Shown in pieces: positions 15,424 to 24,574 of a stretch of DNA of 64,000 nt. The notes under the pieces are model-generated. The model was not told where the DNA came from, did not search any database, and worked only from the letters and a program-made list of their open reading frames with translations. The stretch is from Faucicola sp902506215 (GTDB lineage Bacteria > Pseudomonadota > Gammaproteobacteria > Pseudomonadales > Moraxellaceae): positions 1,240,001 to 1,304,000 of the forward strand of contig CP069437.1 of the NCBI GenBank assembly GCA_016888885.1. Direction: 5' to 3'. The position numbers and the translations under genes are program-made. The stretch's first letter is position 1. Every line of letters begins with the position of its first letter.

Positions 15424-17052
15424 CTATTTTTTGGTTTGTTTAGCCGCTGCAACAAAGCTATTGAACAATGGATGACCACCGCGTGGCTGGCTGGTAAATT
15501 CTGGATGAAATTGTACCGCGACATACCAAGGGTGATTGGCAATCTCTACTGACTCAACCAAATGCTGTTTGGCTGAATAACCAGAAATTTTCATACCAGC
15601 ATTTTCCAGCTGTTCGATATAGCGACCATTCATTTCATAGCGGTGACGATGGCGCTCAGTAATCACAGGGCTGCCATAGATTTGACGCAGTTTGCTGTCT
15701 TCCACAAGCTCTGCTTTTTGGGCGCCTAAACGCATGGTACCGCCCAAATCTGAGGCGTCACTACGTACTTGTAGTTCACCTTTTTCATCAAACCATTCTG
15801 TAATCAAACCAATCAATGGCGCTTTGGTTTTTTTATCAAACTCTGTTGAGTTGGCATCTAAACCCAATACATTGCGCGCAAACTCAATGACGGCTAATTG
15901 CATTCCCAAACAAATCCCCAAATAAGGCACATTGTTTTCGCGGGCATAGCGAATCGCTTTCATTTTACCCAGGGTGCCGCGCTCACCGAATCCACCAGGG
16001 ACGAGTACGGCATCGGCAGCTTTAATATACTCAAACAGGCTATCATCATTTTCAAGTTTTTCGGCATCGACATAGTCAATATTGACTTTGACATTGTTTG
16101 CCACGCCCGCATGTAGCAAGGCTTCATTGATTGACTTATAAGCATCAGGCAGTTCGACGTATTTACCCACCATCGCCACAGTTACGGTTTCTTGGGTATT
16201 TAACAACGCTTGGGTAAACTGGTGCCAATCACTTAAGTCCGCCTCTGGGGTATCTAACCCAAAGCGTTCACAAATCAAATCATCTAAATGCTGGGCATGC
16301 AGGATACTTGGAATTTGATAAATGGATTTGGCATCTGGGCAAAGGATAACGGCACGTTGCTCAACATTGGTAAACGATGCAATTTTTAGGCGATTATCAT
16401 CGCTAATCGCGTGTTCACTACGGCAAATTAGCACATCAGGCTGCAAGCCAATGCTGCGTAATTCTTTGACTGAGTGCTGGGTTGGTTTGGTTTTGCTCTC
16501 GCCTGCACTCGCGATATAAGGCACGAGGGTTAAATGCATCAGCATCGCATTGTTGCGACCAAGTTCAACTTGCATTTGACGCACCGCTTCCATGAATGGC
16601 AAGCTTTCAATATCACCGACAGTACCACCGATTTCTATCATGGCAATATCGTAGCCTTCGCCGCTGGCACGGATACGCGCTTTGATTTCATCGGTAATAT
16701 GCGGAATGACCTGTACCGTACCGCCCAAATAATCACCGCGACGTTCTTTTTCAATCACTGCCGAATAAATACGCCCACTGGTAAAGTTGTTGCGCTGCGT
16801 CATTTTTGAGTGGCGCAAAAAACGCTCGTAATAACCCAAATCAAGGTCAGTCTCTGCGCCATCTTCGGTAACAAATACTTCACCATGCTGAAACGGGCTC
16901 ATTGTACCTGGATCAATATTGATATAAGGGTCCATTTTGGTCATGGTGACTTTCAGACCACGTGCCTCAAGAATCGCGGCTACCGATGCAGCGGTGATAC
17001 CTTTGCCAAGTGAAGAAACGACACCGCCAGTTACAAAGATGAATTTTGTCAT
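15424..17052 (-). CDS. pyrG: CTP synthase
   Basis: A 542-residue enzyme aminating UTP to CTP with glutamine or ammonia. The N-terminal synthase domain has FVTGGVVSSLGKGITAASV, MTKMDPYINIDPGTMSPFQH, EVFVTEDGAETDLDLGYYER and IGGTVGDIESLPF. The C-terminal amidotransferase domain has VLVPGGFGERG, PYLGICLGMQ with the catalytic Cys, and VAVQFHPEF with the catalytic His. Length agrees with E. coli PyrG (545). It heads the canonical pyrG-kdsA-eno order but has its own terminator. Confidence 0.98.
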   Translation of the reverse strand: MTKFIFVTGGVVSSLGKGITAASVAAILEARGLKVTMTKMDPYINIDPGTMSPFQHGEVFVTEDGAETDLDLGYYERFLRHSKMTQRNNFTSGRIYSAVIEKERRGDYLGGTVQVIPHITDEIKARIRASGEGYDIAMIEIGGTVGDIESLPFMEAVRQMQVELGRNNAMLMHLTLVPYIASAGESKTKPTQHSVKELRSIGLQPDVLICRSEHAISDDNRLKIASFTNVEQRAVILCPDAKSIYQIPSILHAQHLDDLICERFGLDTPEADLSDWHQFTQALLNTQETVTVAMVGKYVELPDAYKSINEALLHAGVANNVKVNIDYVDAEKLENDDSLFEYIKAADAVLVPGGFGERGTLGKMKAIRYARENNVPYLGICLGMQLAVIEFARNVLGLDANSTEFDKKTKAPLIGLITEWFDEKGELQVRSDASDLGGTMRLGAQKAELVEDSKLRQIYGSPVITERHRHRYEMNGRYIEQLENAGMKISGYSAKQHLVESVEIANHPWYVAVQFHPEFTSQPRGGHPLFNSFVAAAKQTKK

Positions 17053-17145
17053 GTTATCTATTTCGCTCGTTGGTAAAAAAGAATTTTACTCGAAAATGCC
17101 TAGGTTTAGCAAAAAATTATTTTTATCAATAAATCGCTCACTCAT

Positions 17146-17180
17146 AAAAAAATCCACTCATCGCTGAGTGGATTTTTTTA
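17146..17180 (-). terminator. Terminator after porin gene 1
   Basis: AAAAAAATCCACTCA and TGAGTGGATTTTTTT flank the loop TCGC, with T-runs on both strands. It is 20 bp beyond the porin stop codon and may also serve as a barrier before pyrG. Confidence 0.9.
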
Positions 17181-17199
17181 TAGCAAATTCTAGTAAAGA

Positions 17200-18288
17200 T
17201 TAGAATTTGTATTCGATACCTGCACCCAGACCAAAACCACTTGCATCTAGATCAGAACCATCTTCGCTAAATTCAATTTTGCTGTAACCGGTATATAGGT
17301 GACCAGTTGTTGCAGCATTAAAACCATATTTACCACCAACTACAAAACGCGAACCATCTAAGCCATCAAGACCACTCATGTTTTTTACCATATCGCCTTG
17401 TGCGTAAGCTTTCCATTTTGTAGCAGGAATTGCGTATGAGCCGCTTAGAGTAAATAAGTTCTCATTTTTATCTTTATCTAAATCTGTAACTTGATATAGT
17501 GCGCCTAATGTAGTAGCAGCATTTACATCAAATGCTCCACTTACGCGCGCAGTACTGAAGTCGCTAGATTTGATATAGGTTGCACCAGCACGGAAAGGTT
17601 GGTTAGTTGGCTCATATTTTAAGCCTGCACCGAATGCTTCTGATTTAGTCACTAAATCAGTTGAATTTTTTTCTTCCATAACATACATGCCCATGAACTG
17701 AAGACCATTGTATGATGGAGAGAAGTAAGCAAGGGCATTGTTAGCGCGATTACCGTCCCAAGATGCCAAGCTTAATTTTACTGTCTCGCCTTCGTTAACA
17801 CCTAAAATATCTGCTGTTTCTTTATCAGCATCTTCGACGCTGAAACCTGTTCTATAGCTGTCATATAGACTAACGGTTTGACCTGCGTAATTGATATTAT
17901 CATCGATTGCAGACAAACGACCAGCAACTAAGGTACCATATTGTTTGTTTGATAGACCAATATAAGTATTGCGTGAACGGAAGTTTTTACTTTGATCTGC
18001 ATCAACATCAACACTATATTCTAATTGGTAAACTACATCAGTATTAGCTGTTAATGCTTCCGCACCTTTAAAACCGATACGTGAACCTGTAGAATTAGTT
18101 GAACCTGTAGAATTTAGTTGGGTGGTACTATAATCTTCATCGATTAATTTATTACCATCTTTTTTTACTGTTAAGTTACCATCAACATAGTCAGTAGTTA
18201 ATAGAACGTTACCGTAAACTGTTGGAGCAGCATTGGCAGCAGAAACTGAAAGTGCAGCGACGGCTGTGGCTAAAAGTAATTTTTTCAT
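17200..18288 (-). CDS. Gram-negative porin 1 (16-stranded type)
   Basis: 362 residues with a signal peptide (MKKLLLATAVAALSVSAANA, cleavage before APTVYG) and the terminal Phe of outer-membrane barrels (IEYKF). The strand pattern, STGSRIGFKGAEALT, VVYQLEYSVDVDADQ, NTYIGLSNKQYGTLVAGRL and AYAQGDMVKN, places it in the Gram-negative porin_4 group. It forms a diffusion channel. Beyond about residue 180 it is nearly identical to porin 2, while residues 45-175 differ in scattered positions and by a six-residue insertion repeating NSTGST. It is the last of four tandem porin genes. Confidence 0.92.
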   Translation of the reverse strand: MKKLLLATAVAALSVSAANAAPTVYGNVLLTTDYVDGNLTVKKDGNKLIDEDYSTTQLNSTGSTNSTGSRIGFKGAEALTANTDVVYQLEYSVDVDADQSKNFRSRNTYIGLSNKQYGTLVAGRLSAIDDNINYAGQTVSLYDSYRTGFSVEDADKETADILGVNEGETVKLSLASWDGNRANNALAYFSPSYNGLQFMGMYVMEEKNSTDLVTKSEAFGAGLKYEPTNQPFRAGATYIKSSDFSTARVSGAFDVNAATTLGALYQVTDLDKDKNENLFTLSGSYAIPATKWKAYAQGDMVKNMSGLDGLDGSRFVVGGKYGFNAATTGHLYTGYSKIEFSEDGSDLDASGFGLGAGIEYKF

Positions 18289-18357
18289 AGGACATCTCTA
18301 TTAGGAAAAACAAATTTTAGATAACTGGTAGCTTGTCAGCACCACTACCTCTCCGAA

Positions 18358-18440
18358 TAACCAAAGCAAAAAAATTATTACTTTGGTTACTATTAATAGT
18401 ATCAACTATTAATTGTATAAATCTAGCAATAAAGTTTGAA
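18358..18440 (-). promoter_or_regulatory. Porin 1 promoter and leader hairpin
   Basis: On the minus strand TTCAAA, a 17-bp spacer and TACAAT (18412-18417) make a promoter about 125 bp before the gene. The leader contains a hairpin TAACCAAAG/CTTTGGTTA (18358-18389). The whole 390-bp interval 18289-18681 has no gene and is nearly duplicated upstream of porin 2. Confidence 0.65.
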
Positions 18441-18625
18441 TATATTTACAATTTATTCTTACTAATTACTAAAAACATACTTCTAACTACTAGGATAACA
18501 ATTTTGAAATATTTTGAAATATTTTGCAATAGTTTTTACAATTTTTATATCACTTGTGATTTATTTTTAATCAAATTGATAATTGTTGATTTTGTCAAGA
18601 TAATAGCGAACGTCATTTTTCCAAT

Positions 18626-18657
18626 AAAAAAGCTAACTAAAGAATTAGTTAGCTTTT
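18626..18657 (-). terminator. Terminator after porin gene 2
   Basis: AAAAGCTAACTAA and TTAGTTAGCTTTTTT (minus strand) form a hairpin with a short loop and a T-run. The same hairpin follows porins 3 and 4. Confidence 0.9.
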
Positions 18658-18681
18658 ACAGCAATCTAAAAGTTAGATATA

Positions 18682-19752
18682 TTAGAATTTGTATTCTAAA
18701 CCTGCACCTAGACCAAAACCACTTGCATCTAGATCAAAACCATCTTCGCTAGCTTCAATTTTGCTGTAACCGGTATATAGGTGACCAGTTGTTGCAGCAT
18801 TAAAACCATATTTACCACCAACTACAAAACGCGAACCATCTAAGCCATCAAGACCACTCATGTTTTTTACCATATCGCCTTGTGCGTAAGCTTTCCATTT
18901 TGTAGCAGGAATTGCGTATGAGCCGCTTAGAGTAAATAAGTTCTCATTTTTATCTTTATCTAAATCTGTAACTTGATATAGTGCGCCTAATGTAGTAGCA
19001 GCATTTACATCAAATGCTCCACTTACGCGCGCAGTGCTGAAGTCGCTAGATTTGATATAGGTTGCACCAGCACGGAAAGGTTGGTTAGTTGGCTCATATT
19101 TTAAGCCTGCACCGAATGCTTCTGATTTAGTCACTAAATCAGTTGAATTTTTTTCTTCCATAACATACATGCCCATGAACTGAAGACCATTGTATGATGG
19201 AGAGAAGTAAGCAAGGGCATTGTTAGCGCGATTACCGTCCCAAGATGCCAAGCCCAATTTTACTGTCTCGCCTTTGTCAACACCTAAAATATCTGCTGTT
19301 TCTTTATCAGCAGCTTCGACGCTGAAACCTGTGTTATAGCTGTCATATAGACCTACAGTTTGAGTAGCATAGTTGATATTGTTATCGATTGCAGACAAAC
19401 GACCCGCTACAAAAGTACCGTATTGTTTGTTTGATAGACCAATATAAGTATCGCGTGAACGGAAGTTTTCACCTTTGTCCGCATCAACATCAATACCATA
19501 TTCTAATTGGTAAACTACATCAGTATTAGCTGTTAATGCTTCCGCACCTTTAAAACCAATACGTGAGCCAGTAGAATTTAGTTGAGTGGTACTATAATCT
19601 TCATCGATTAATTTATTACCATCTTTTTTTACTGTTAAGTTACCATCAACATAGTCAGTAGTTAATAGAACTTTACCGTAAACTGTTGGAGCAGCATTGG
19701 CAGCAGAAACTGAAAGTGCAGCGACGGCTGTGGCTAAAAGTAATTTTTTCAT
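18682..19752 (-). CDS. Gram-negative porin 2
   Basis: 356 residues, signal peptide identical to porin 1 and terminal LEYKF. It differs from porin 1 mainly in residues 25-165 (for example YGIDVDADKGENFRSRDTY against YSVDVDADQSKNFRSRNTY), while the C-terminal half is almost unchanged. It lacks the six-residue insertion of porin 1. Its upstream and downstream regions also match those of porin 1 over some 380 bp, so the pair arose by tandem duplication of a whole transcription unit or is being homogenised by gene conversion. Confidence 0.92.
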   Translation of the reverse strand: MKKLLLATAVAALSVSAANAAPTVYGKVLLTTDYVDGNLTVKKDGNKLIDEDYSTTQLNSTGSRIGFKGAEALTANTDVVYQLEYGIDVDADKGENFRSRDTYIGLSNKQYGTFVAGRLSAIDNNINYATQTVGLYDSYNTGFSVEAADKETADILGVDKGETVKLGLASWDGNRANNALAYFSPSYNGLQFMGMYVMEEKNSTDLVTKSEAFGAGLKYEPTNQPFRAGATYIKSSDFSTARVSGAFDVNAATTLGALYQVTDLDKDKNENLFTLSGSYAIPATKWKAYAQGDMVKNMSGLDGLDGSRFVVGGKYGFNAATTGHLYTGYSKIEASEDGFDLDASGFGLGAGLEYKF

Positions 19753-19821
19753 AGGACATCTCTATCAGGAAAAACAAATTTTAGATAACTGGTGACTTGT
19801 CAGCACCACTACCTCTCCGAA

Positions 19822-19904
19822 TAACCAAAGCAAGAAAATTATTACTTTGGTTACCATTAATAGTATCAACTATTAATTGTATAAGTCTAGCAATAAAGTT
19901 TGAA
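19822..19904 (-). promoter_or_regulatory. Porin 2 promoter and leader hairpin
   Basis: TTCAAA-17 bp-TACAAT (minus strand, -10 at 19876-19881) and the leader hairpin at 19822-19853 are the same as for porin 1. The hairpin arms are conserved although loop bases differ. The interval 19753-20136 contains nothing else except the porin 3 terminator. Confidence 0.65.
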
Positions 19905-20080
19905 TATATTTACAATTTATTCTTACTAATTACTAAAAACCTACTTCTAACTACTAGGATAACAATTTTGAAATATTTTGCAATAGTTTTTACACTTTTT
20001 ATATCACTTGTGATTTATTTTTAATCAAATTGATAATTGTTGATTTTTGTCAAGATAATAGCGAACGTCATTTTTCCAAT

Positions 20081-20112
20081 AAAAAAGCTAACTAAAGAAT
20101 TAGTTAGCTTTT
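20081..20112 (-). terminator. Terminator after porin gene 3
   Basis: Same hairpin sequence (AGCTAACT/AGTTAGCT with T-run) as after porin 2, 25 bp past the stop codon. Confidence 0.9.
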
Positions 20113-20136
20113 ACAGCAATCTAAAAGTTAGATATA

Positions 20137-21168
20137 TTAGAATTTGTATTCGATACCCGTACCTACGATAGTGTCATCTTTATAGTTGTCACGGCTGATT
20201 TGACCAGCGTAAATGTGACCAGTAGTTGATTTATTGAATGCGTATTCGCCGCCTACCGCAACTTCTGAGCTATCATTGTCACCAAAATCAGTGTTGATAT
20301 ATTGCGCTTTGGCAGTCCATGGTGTGTTAGCAATAGCATATTTACCAGAGATTAACCAAGTTTTAGCATCATCATTCACGTTGAATAAATCAGCATTTTG
20401 GTATAACGCACCCAAGGTCAGACCCTGCACCATGTTCATTTTGCCCATGTCTACGGTGCCCGCTAAACGCCATGCTGTATCTTCAACATTTATGTTATTG
20501 TCATAACCTGCGGCTAAATAAACACCATTTTGATCATAAACCAATGAAGCAGAATAACCGTTCGCACCTTCATCTTTTTCGGTAGTAGGACTGTCAGTAT
20601 CTTTATCAACTTCAGACAAGCTAACAGCCGCTGTAAAAGTCACTGGCATACCAACAATGGTCGGTGATTTATAAGCCACCATATTGTTAGCACGGTATTC
20701 ACCTAGGTTGGTATACCCACGTGGACCGGGATTATAAATACTCAAAGTATCAACATTAGCATTGAATACGTCGGCATTGCCTTTAGCCAGTTTAAATGGG
20801 GTGTCATGACGACCCGCAATTAAAGTACCTAAAGTGTTGTGGGCTAAGCCGATATAAGTATCACGTGATCTAAACTGTTGGCTATCGTCATCAGGGTTGA
20901 TTTGATATTCTAATTGGTAAATAAGTTTAGTGGTGTCAGTTAACTCCTCGCTACCTTTAAACCCAATACGTGATGCGTTTGAGTTTAGTTTGACTGTACT
21001 TTCGTCATTAGGTGCTGAAGTTGCAGTAGCACTGGCACGGTAGTTATCATCGTAATTCGTATCAGTGTAGTCAGCTGTCAAAAATACTTTACCATATACA
21101 GTAGGTGCAGCATGGGCAGCAGAAACTGAAAGTGCAGCGACGGCTGTGGCTAAAAGTAATTTTTTCAT
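20137..21168 (-). CDS. Gram-negative porin 3
   Basis: 343 residues from ATG at 21168, which has AGAGGGACCT directly upstream; an in-frame ATG at 21192 would put eight residues before the signal peptide. Signal MKKLLLATAVAALSVSAAHA is shared with porins 1 and 2, but the barrel is closer to porin 4 (KLIYQLEYQINPDDDSQQF, LAHNTLGTLIAGRHDTPFKL, STTGHIYAGQISRDNYKDD), as if the 5' end and leader were exchanged between paralogues. Terminal Phe present. Own terminator and leader. Confidence 0.92.
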   Translation of the reverse strand: MKKLLLATAVAALSVSAAHAAPTVYGKVFLTADYTDTNYDDNYRASATATSAPNDESTVKLNSNASRIGFKGSEELTDTTKLIYQLEYQINPDDDSQQFRSRDTYIGLAHNTLGTLIAGRHDTPFKLAKGNADVFNANVDTLSIYNPGPRGYTNLGEYRANNMVAYKSPTIVGMPVTFTAAVSLSEVDKDTDSPTTEKDEGANGYSASLVYDQNGVYLAAGYDNNINVEDTAWRLAGTVDMGKMNMVQGLTLGALYQNADLFNVNDDAKTWLISGKYAIANTPWTAKAQYINTDFGDNDSSEVAVGGEYAFNKSTTGHIYAGQISRDNYKDDTIVGTGIEYKF

Positions 21169-21511
21169 AGGTCCCTCTATCAGTAAAAACAAATTTTAGA
21201 TAACTGGTGACTTGTCAGCACCACTATCTCTCCGAATAACCAAAGCAAGAAAACTATTACTTTGATTACTATTAATAGCGTCAACTATTAATTGTATAAA
21301 TCTAGCAACAATCCTAGCAATAAATTACATTACCATCATTTTTGTTACTAAATTCATACTTCTCCCTTATAGAATATCAATTCTGAAATATTTTGCAATA
21401 GTTTTTTTAATTTTTACGTGATTGTAAGTTTATTTTTAATCTTAGTGACATAATATTCTTTCTAGTATTAAATCATATTTTTTTTAATTAATTTTTTAGC
21501 GTTAATGAAAA
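21169..21511. other. Leader of porin 3 and spacer to porin 4
   Basis: No gene. The first 130 bp resemble the leaders of porins 1 and 2, but the hairpin arm is weakened (CTTTGATTA instead of CTTTGGTTA) and the promoter region diverges beyond about 21305. The conserved box TTCTGAAATATTTTGCAATAG lies near 21381-21401. Confidence 0.5.
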
Positions 21512-21544
21512 TAAAAAAGCTAACTAAAGAATTAGTTAGCTTTT
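21512..21544 (-). terminator. Terminator after porin gene 4
   Basis: Same AGCTAACT/AGTTAGCT hairpin and T-run as after porins 2 and 3, 25 bp beyond the stop codon. Confidence 0.9.
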
Positions 21545-21568
21545 ACAGCAATCTAAAAGTTAGATATA

Positions 21569-22690
21569 TTAGAATTTGTATTCAATACCCGTACCTACAA
21601 TCAAGTCATCTTTGTTATTGTCACGGCTGATTTGCCCTGCATAAATATGACCGGTTGTGGCTTTATTGAATGCATATTCTCCACCAACTGCGATTTCATT
21701 TACATCAGCATCTTTTACGCCTTTCTCGTCAGTGGTATTAACATATTGTGCTTTAACTGCCCAAGGTGTTGCACCAACTTTATATTTACCACTAATTAGC
21801 CAAGATTTTTCATCTTCACTGGCTTTGTTAACACGGTTGTTGTTAACGATGCTATAATTATCGTAGTATTGGCTTTGTTGGTATAGAGCACCTAAAGTTA
21901 AGCCCGAAACCATATTCATTTTGCCCATATCTAAACCAGCAACCAAACGCCACGTATTATCAATCACGCCAGTATTTACATTATTAGCACCCATGTCTTT
22001 ATCATAGGCACCGGCTAAATAAATACCATTTTGGTCATAGGCTAATGACAATGAATAGCCATTATCTTTTACTTTTCTATCGCGGTAGACTGCAGGTTTT
22101 CCAGGAGTTTTAATTGTACCGTCAGCATTTTTAACAGCCTCAGTCGCAGCGGTTACTAAAACGTCACCATCTGTATCAGTTTCAGATAAAGCAGTAGCTG
22201 CCATAAAACTCACTGGCATACCAACAATGACAGGTGATTGATATGCCAATGTGTTGTTAGCACGATTTTCACCTGAAACACCCGCGTTCGCCATATCAAA
22301 TAAGGTGTCATTAAATACGTCAACTTTATTTTGTGCAAGTTTCAATGGGGTATCATTGCGTCCTACCAATACAGTACCCATCGTATTATGGGCTAAGCCT
22401 ACATAAGTATTACGTGATTTAAATTGTTGGCTATCGTCATCAGGGTTGATTTGATATTCTAATTGATAAATAAGTTTAGTGGTGTCAGTTAAATCGTCGT
22501 CACCTTTAAAACCGATACGTGATTGATTAGAGTTAAGTTTAAATGTATCTTCATCTGTCTTGTTAGCTGCATCGTAGTCTGTACTAACATAATCTAAGGT
22601 TAAAAATGCTTTACCATATACAGTTGGCGCAGCATGGGCAGCAGTGATTGAAGCTAAAGCGATGGCTGAAGCGATTGCGATTTTTTTCAT
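21569..22690 (-). CDS. Gram-negative porin 4
   Basis: 373 residues with a different signal peptide (MKKIAIASAIALASITAAHA) and terminal IEYKF. Shared barrel motifs with porin 3 include LIYQLEYQINPDDDSQQF, NTYVGLAHNTMGTVLVGRND and HIYAGQISRDNNKDD. It has a longer extracellular loop near residues 155-185 rich in Ala, Asp and Thr. Its leader differs from those of the other three, and the IS array begins 131 bp before its start codon. A core promoter TTGTAA-18 bp-TATCTA on the minus strand may still lie between the IS and the gene. Confidence 0.92.
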   Translation of the reverse strand: MKKIAIASAIALASITAAHAAPTVYGKAFLTLDYVSTDYDAANKTDEDTFKLNSNQSRIGFKGDDDLTDTTKLIYQLEYQINPDDDSQQFKSRNTYVGLAHNTMGTVLVGRNDTPLKLAQNKVDVFNDTLFDMANAGVSGENRANNTLAYQSPVIVGMPVSFMAATALSETDTDGDVLVTAATEAVKNADGTIKTPGKPAVYRDRKVKDNGYSLSLAYDQNGIYLAGAYDKDMGANNVNTGVIDNTWRLVAGLDMGKMNMVSGLTLGALYQQSQYYDNYSIVNNNRVNKASEDEKSWLISGKYKVGATPWAVKAQYVNTTDEKGVKDADVNEIAVGGEYAFNKATTGHIYAGQISRDNNKDDLIVGTGIEYKF

Positions 22691-22904
22691 AAGGATTTCT
22701 CCACAGTATCCTAGGTGAAACTACACAGATGCGTAGCAATTCTTTTGTATAGATAGATTTTGCCAACAATTTGTTACAAAACAATGAAACAGTTAACAGA
22801 ATCTAAATTTAATTGTGAAATTAGGGCGTGTCCCTAATTTGAATAAGCCCAAAAGAGCCCTATTTTAACCCTATATTCCAACAAAATATAGGCAAACACA
22901 AACA

Positions 22905-23416
22905 ATGGCGAGAACCGCAATAACTGACAACATATGGGAACAATTACAAACAACCATGAAAGCGCACGGCTGTCATCAATGGAAGAACGACCGTACTGTT
23001 ATGGAAGCCATACTATGGAAGCTAAGAACAGGTGCACCATGGCGAGACATACCTATTGAGCTAGGGTCATGGAAAACCGCCTATAACCGCTTTAACCGAT
23101 GGTCTAAAAAAGGCTTGTGGCAGAATTTTTTTTTGACCTACGAAAAGAAATTGACAAAGAATGGGTATTCATCGACGGAAGTTATGTACGGTGTCATCAA
23201 CATGCAAGTGGAGCTCGGCGTGGTTTCGATAGAGCAATTGGACAAAGCCGTGGCGGAAACACGACAAAAATACACCTATGTGTGGACTCGCATGGAAATC
23301 CGCTCGATTTTAAAGTCACTGGGGGTAACGTGCACGACAGTCAAGTTGCAAACGACTTGATAGAAGTCATACAAGAAGCCCAGTATTTTATCGCTGACAT
23401 TAGGGCGTGTCCCTAA
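22905..23416 (+). pseudogene. Truncated IS transposase, unit 1
   Basis: The first frame is intact up to the nine-T slippage site at 23126-23134. The second frame reaches YFIAD, then runs into the left end of the next unit as IRACP and stops at 23416. The two catalytic Asp regions (FIDGSYV, GGNVHDSQ) remain, but the region with the catalytic Glu is missing, so it should be inactive. Confidence 0.88.
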
Positions 23417-23483
23417 TTTGAATAAGCCCAAAAGAGCCCTATTTTAACCCTATATTCCAACAAAATATAGGCAAACACAAACA

Positions 23484-23995
23484 ATGGCGAGAACCGCAAT
23501 AACTGACAACATATGGGAACAATTACAAACAACCATGAAAGCGCACGGCTGTCATCAATGGAAGAACGACCGTACTGTTATGGAAGCCATACTATGGAAG
23601 CTAAGAACAGGTGCACCATGGCGAGACATACCTATTGAGCTAGGGTCATGGAAAACCGCCTATAACCGCTTTAACCGATGGTCTAAAAAAGGCTTGTGGC
23701 AGAATTTTTTTTTGACCTACGAAAAGAAATTGACAAAGAATGGGTATTCATCGACGGAAGTTATGTACGGTGTCATCAACATGCAAGTGGAGCTCGGCGT
23801 GGTTTCGATAGAGCAATTGGACAAAGCCGTGGCGGAAACACGACAAAAATACACCTATGTGTGGACTCGCATGGAAATCCGCTCGATTTTAAAGTCACTG
23901 GGGGTAACGTGCACGACAGTCAAGTTGCAAACGACTTGATAGAAGTCATACAAGAAGCCCAGTATTTTATCGCTGACATTAGGGCGTGTCCCTAA
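23484..23995 (+). pseudogene. Truncated IS transposase, unit 2
   Basis: Identical to unit 1 as far as I can see, with the same nine-T slippage site and the same hybrid end IRACP. It lacks the catalytic Glu region. Confidence 0.88.
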
Positions 23996-24062
23996 TTTGA
24001 ATAAGCCCAAAAGAGCCCTATTTTAACCCTATATTCCAACAAAATATAGGCAAACACAAACA

Positions 24063-24574
24063 ATGGCGAGAACCGCAATAACTGACAACATATGGGAACA
24101 ATTACAAACAACCATGAAAGCGCACGGCTGTCATCAATGGAAGAACGACCGTACTGTTATGGAAGCCATACTATGGAAGCTAAGAACAGGTGCACCATGG
24201 CGAGACATACCTATTGAGCTAGGGTCATGGAAAACCGCCTATAACCGCTTTAACCGATGGTCTAAAAAAGGCTTGTGGCAGAATTTTTTTTTGACCTACG
24301 AAAAGAAATTGACAAAGAATGGGTATTCATCGACGGAAGTTATGTACGGTGTCATCAACATGCAAGTGGAGCTCGGCGTGGTTTCGATAGAGCAATTGGA
24401 CAAAGCCGTGGCGGAAACACGACAAAAATACACCTATGTGTGGACTCGCATGGAAATCCGCTCGATTTTAAAGTCACTGGGGGTAACGTGCACGACAGTC
24501 AAGTTGCAAACGACTTGATAGAAGTCATACAAGAAGCCCAGTATTTTATCGCTGACATTAGGGCGTGTCCCTAA
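24063..24574 (+). pseudogene. Truncated IS transposase, unit 3
   Basis: Identical to units 1 and 2. The hybrid end runs into the left end of the complete copy. Confidence 0.88.

Noticed and set aside
18333..18752. 139-residue frame over the porin 1 leader, plus strand
   Set aside because: It is antisense to the promoter, terminator and end of porin 2, and its composition follows the AT-rich leader; a related frame appears in porin 2's leader only because the region is duplicated.
22821..24557. CRISPR or satellite array
   Set aside because: The 579-bp units are IS left ends with a transposase frame, not short repeats with unique spacers.
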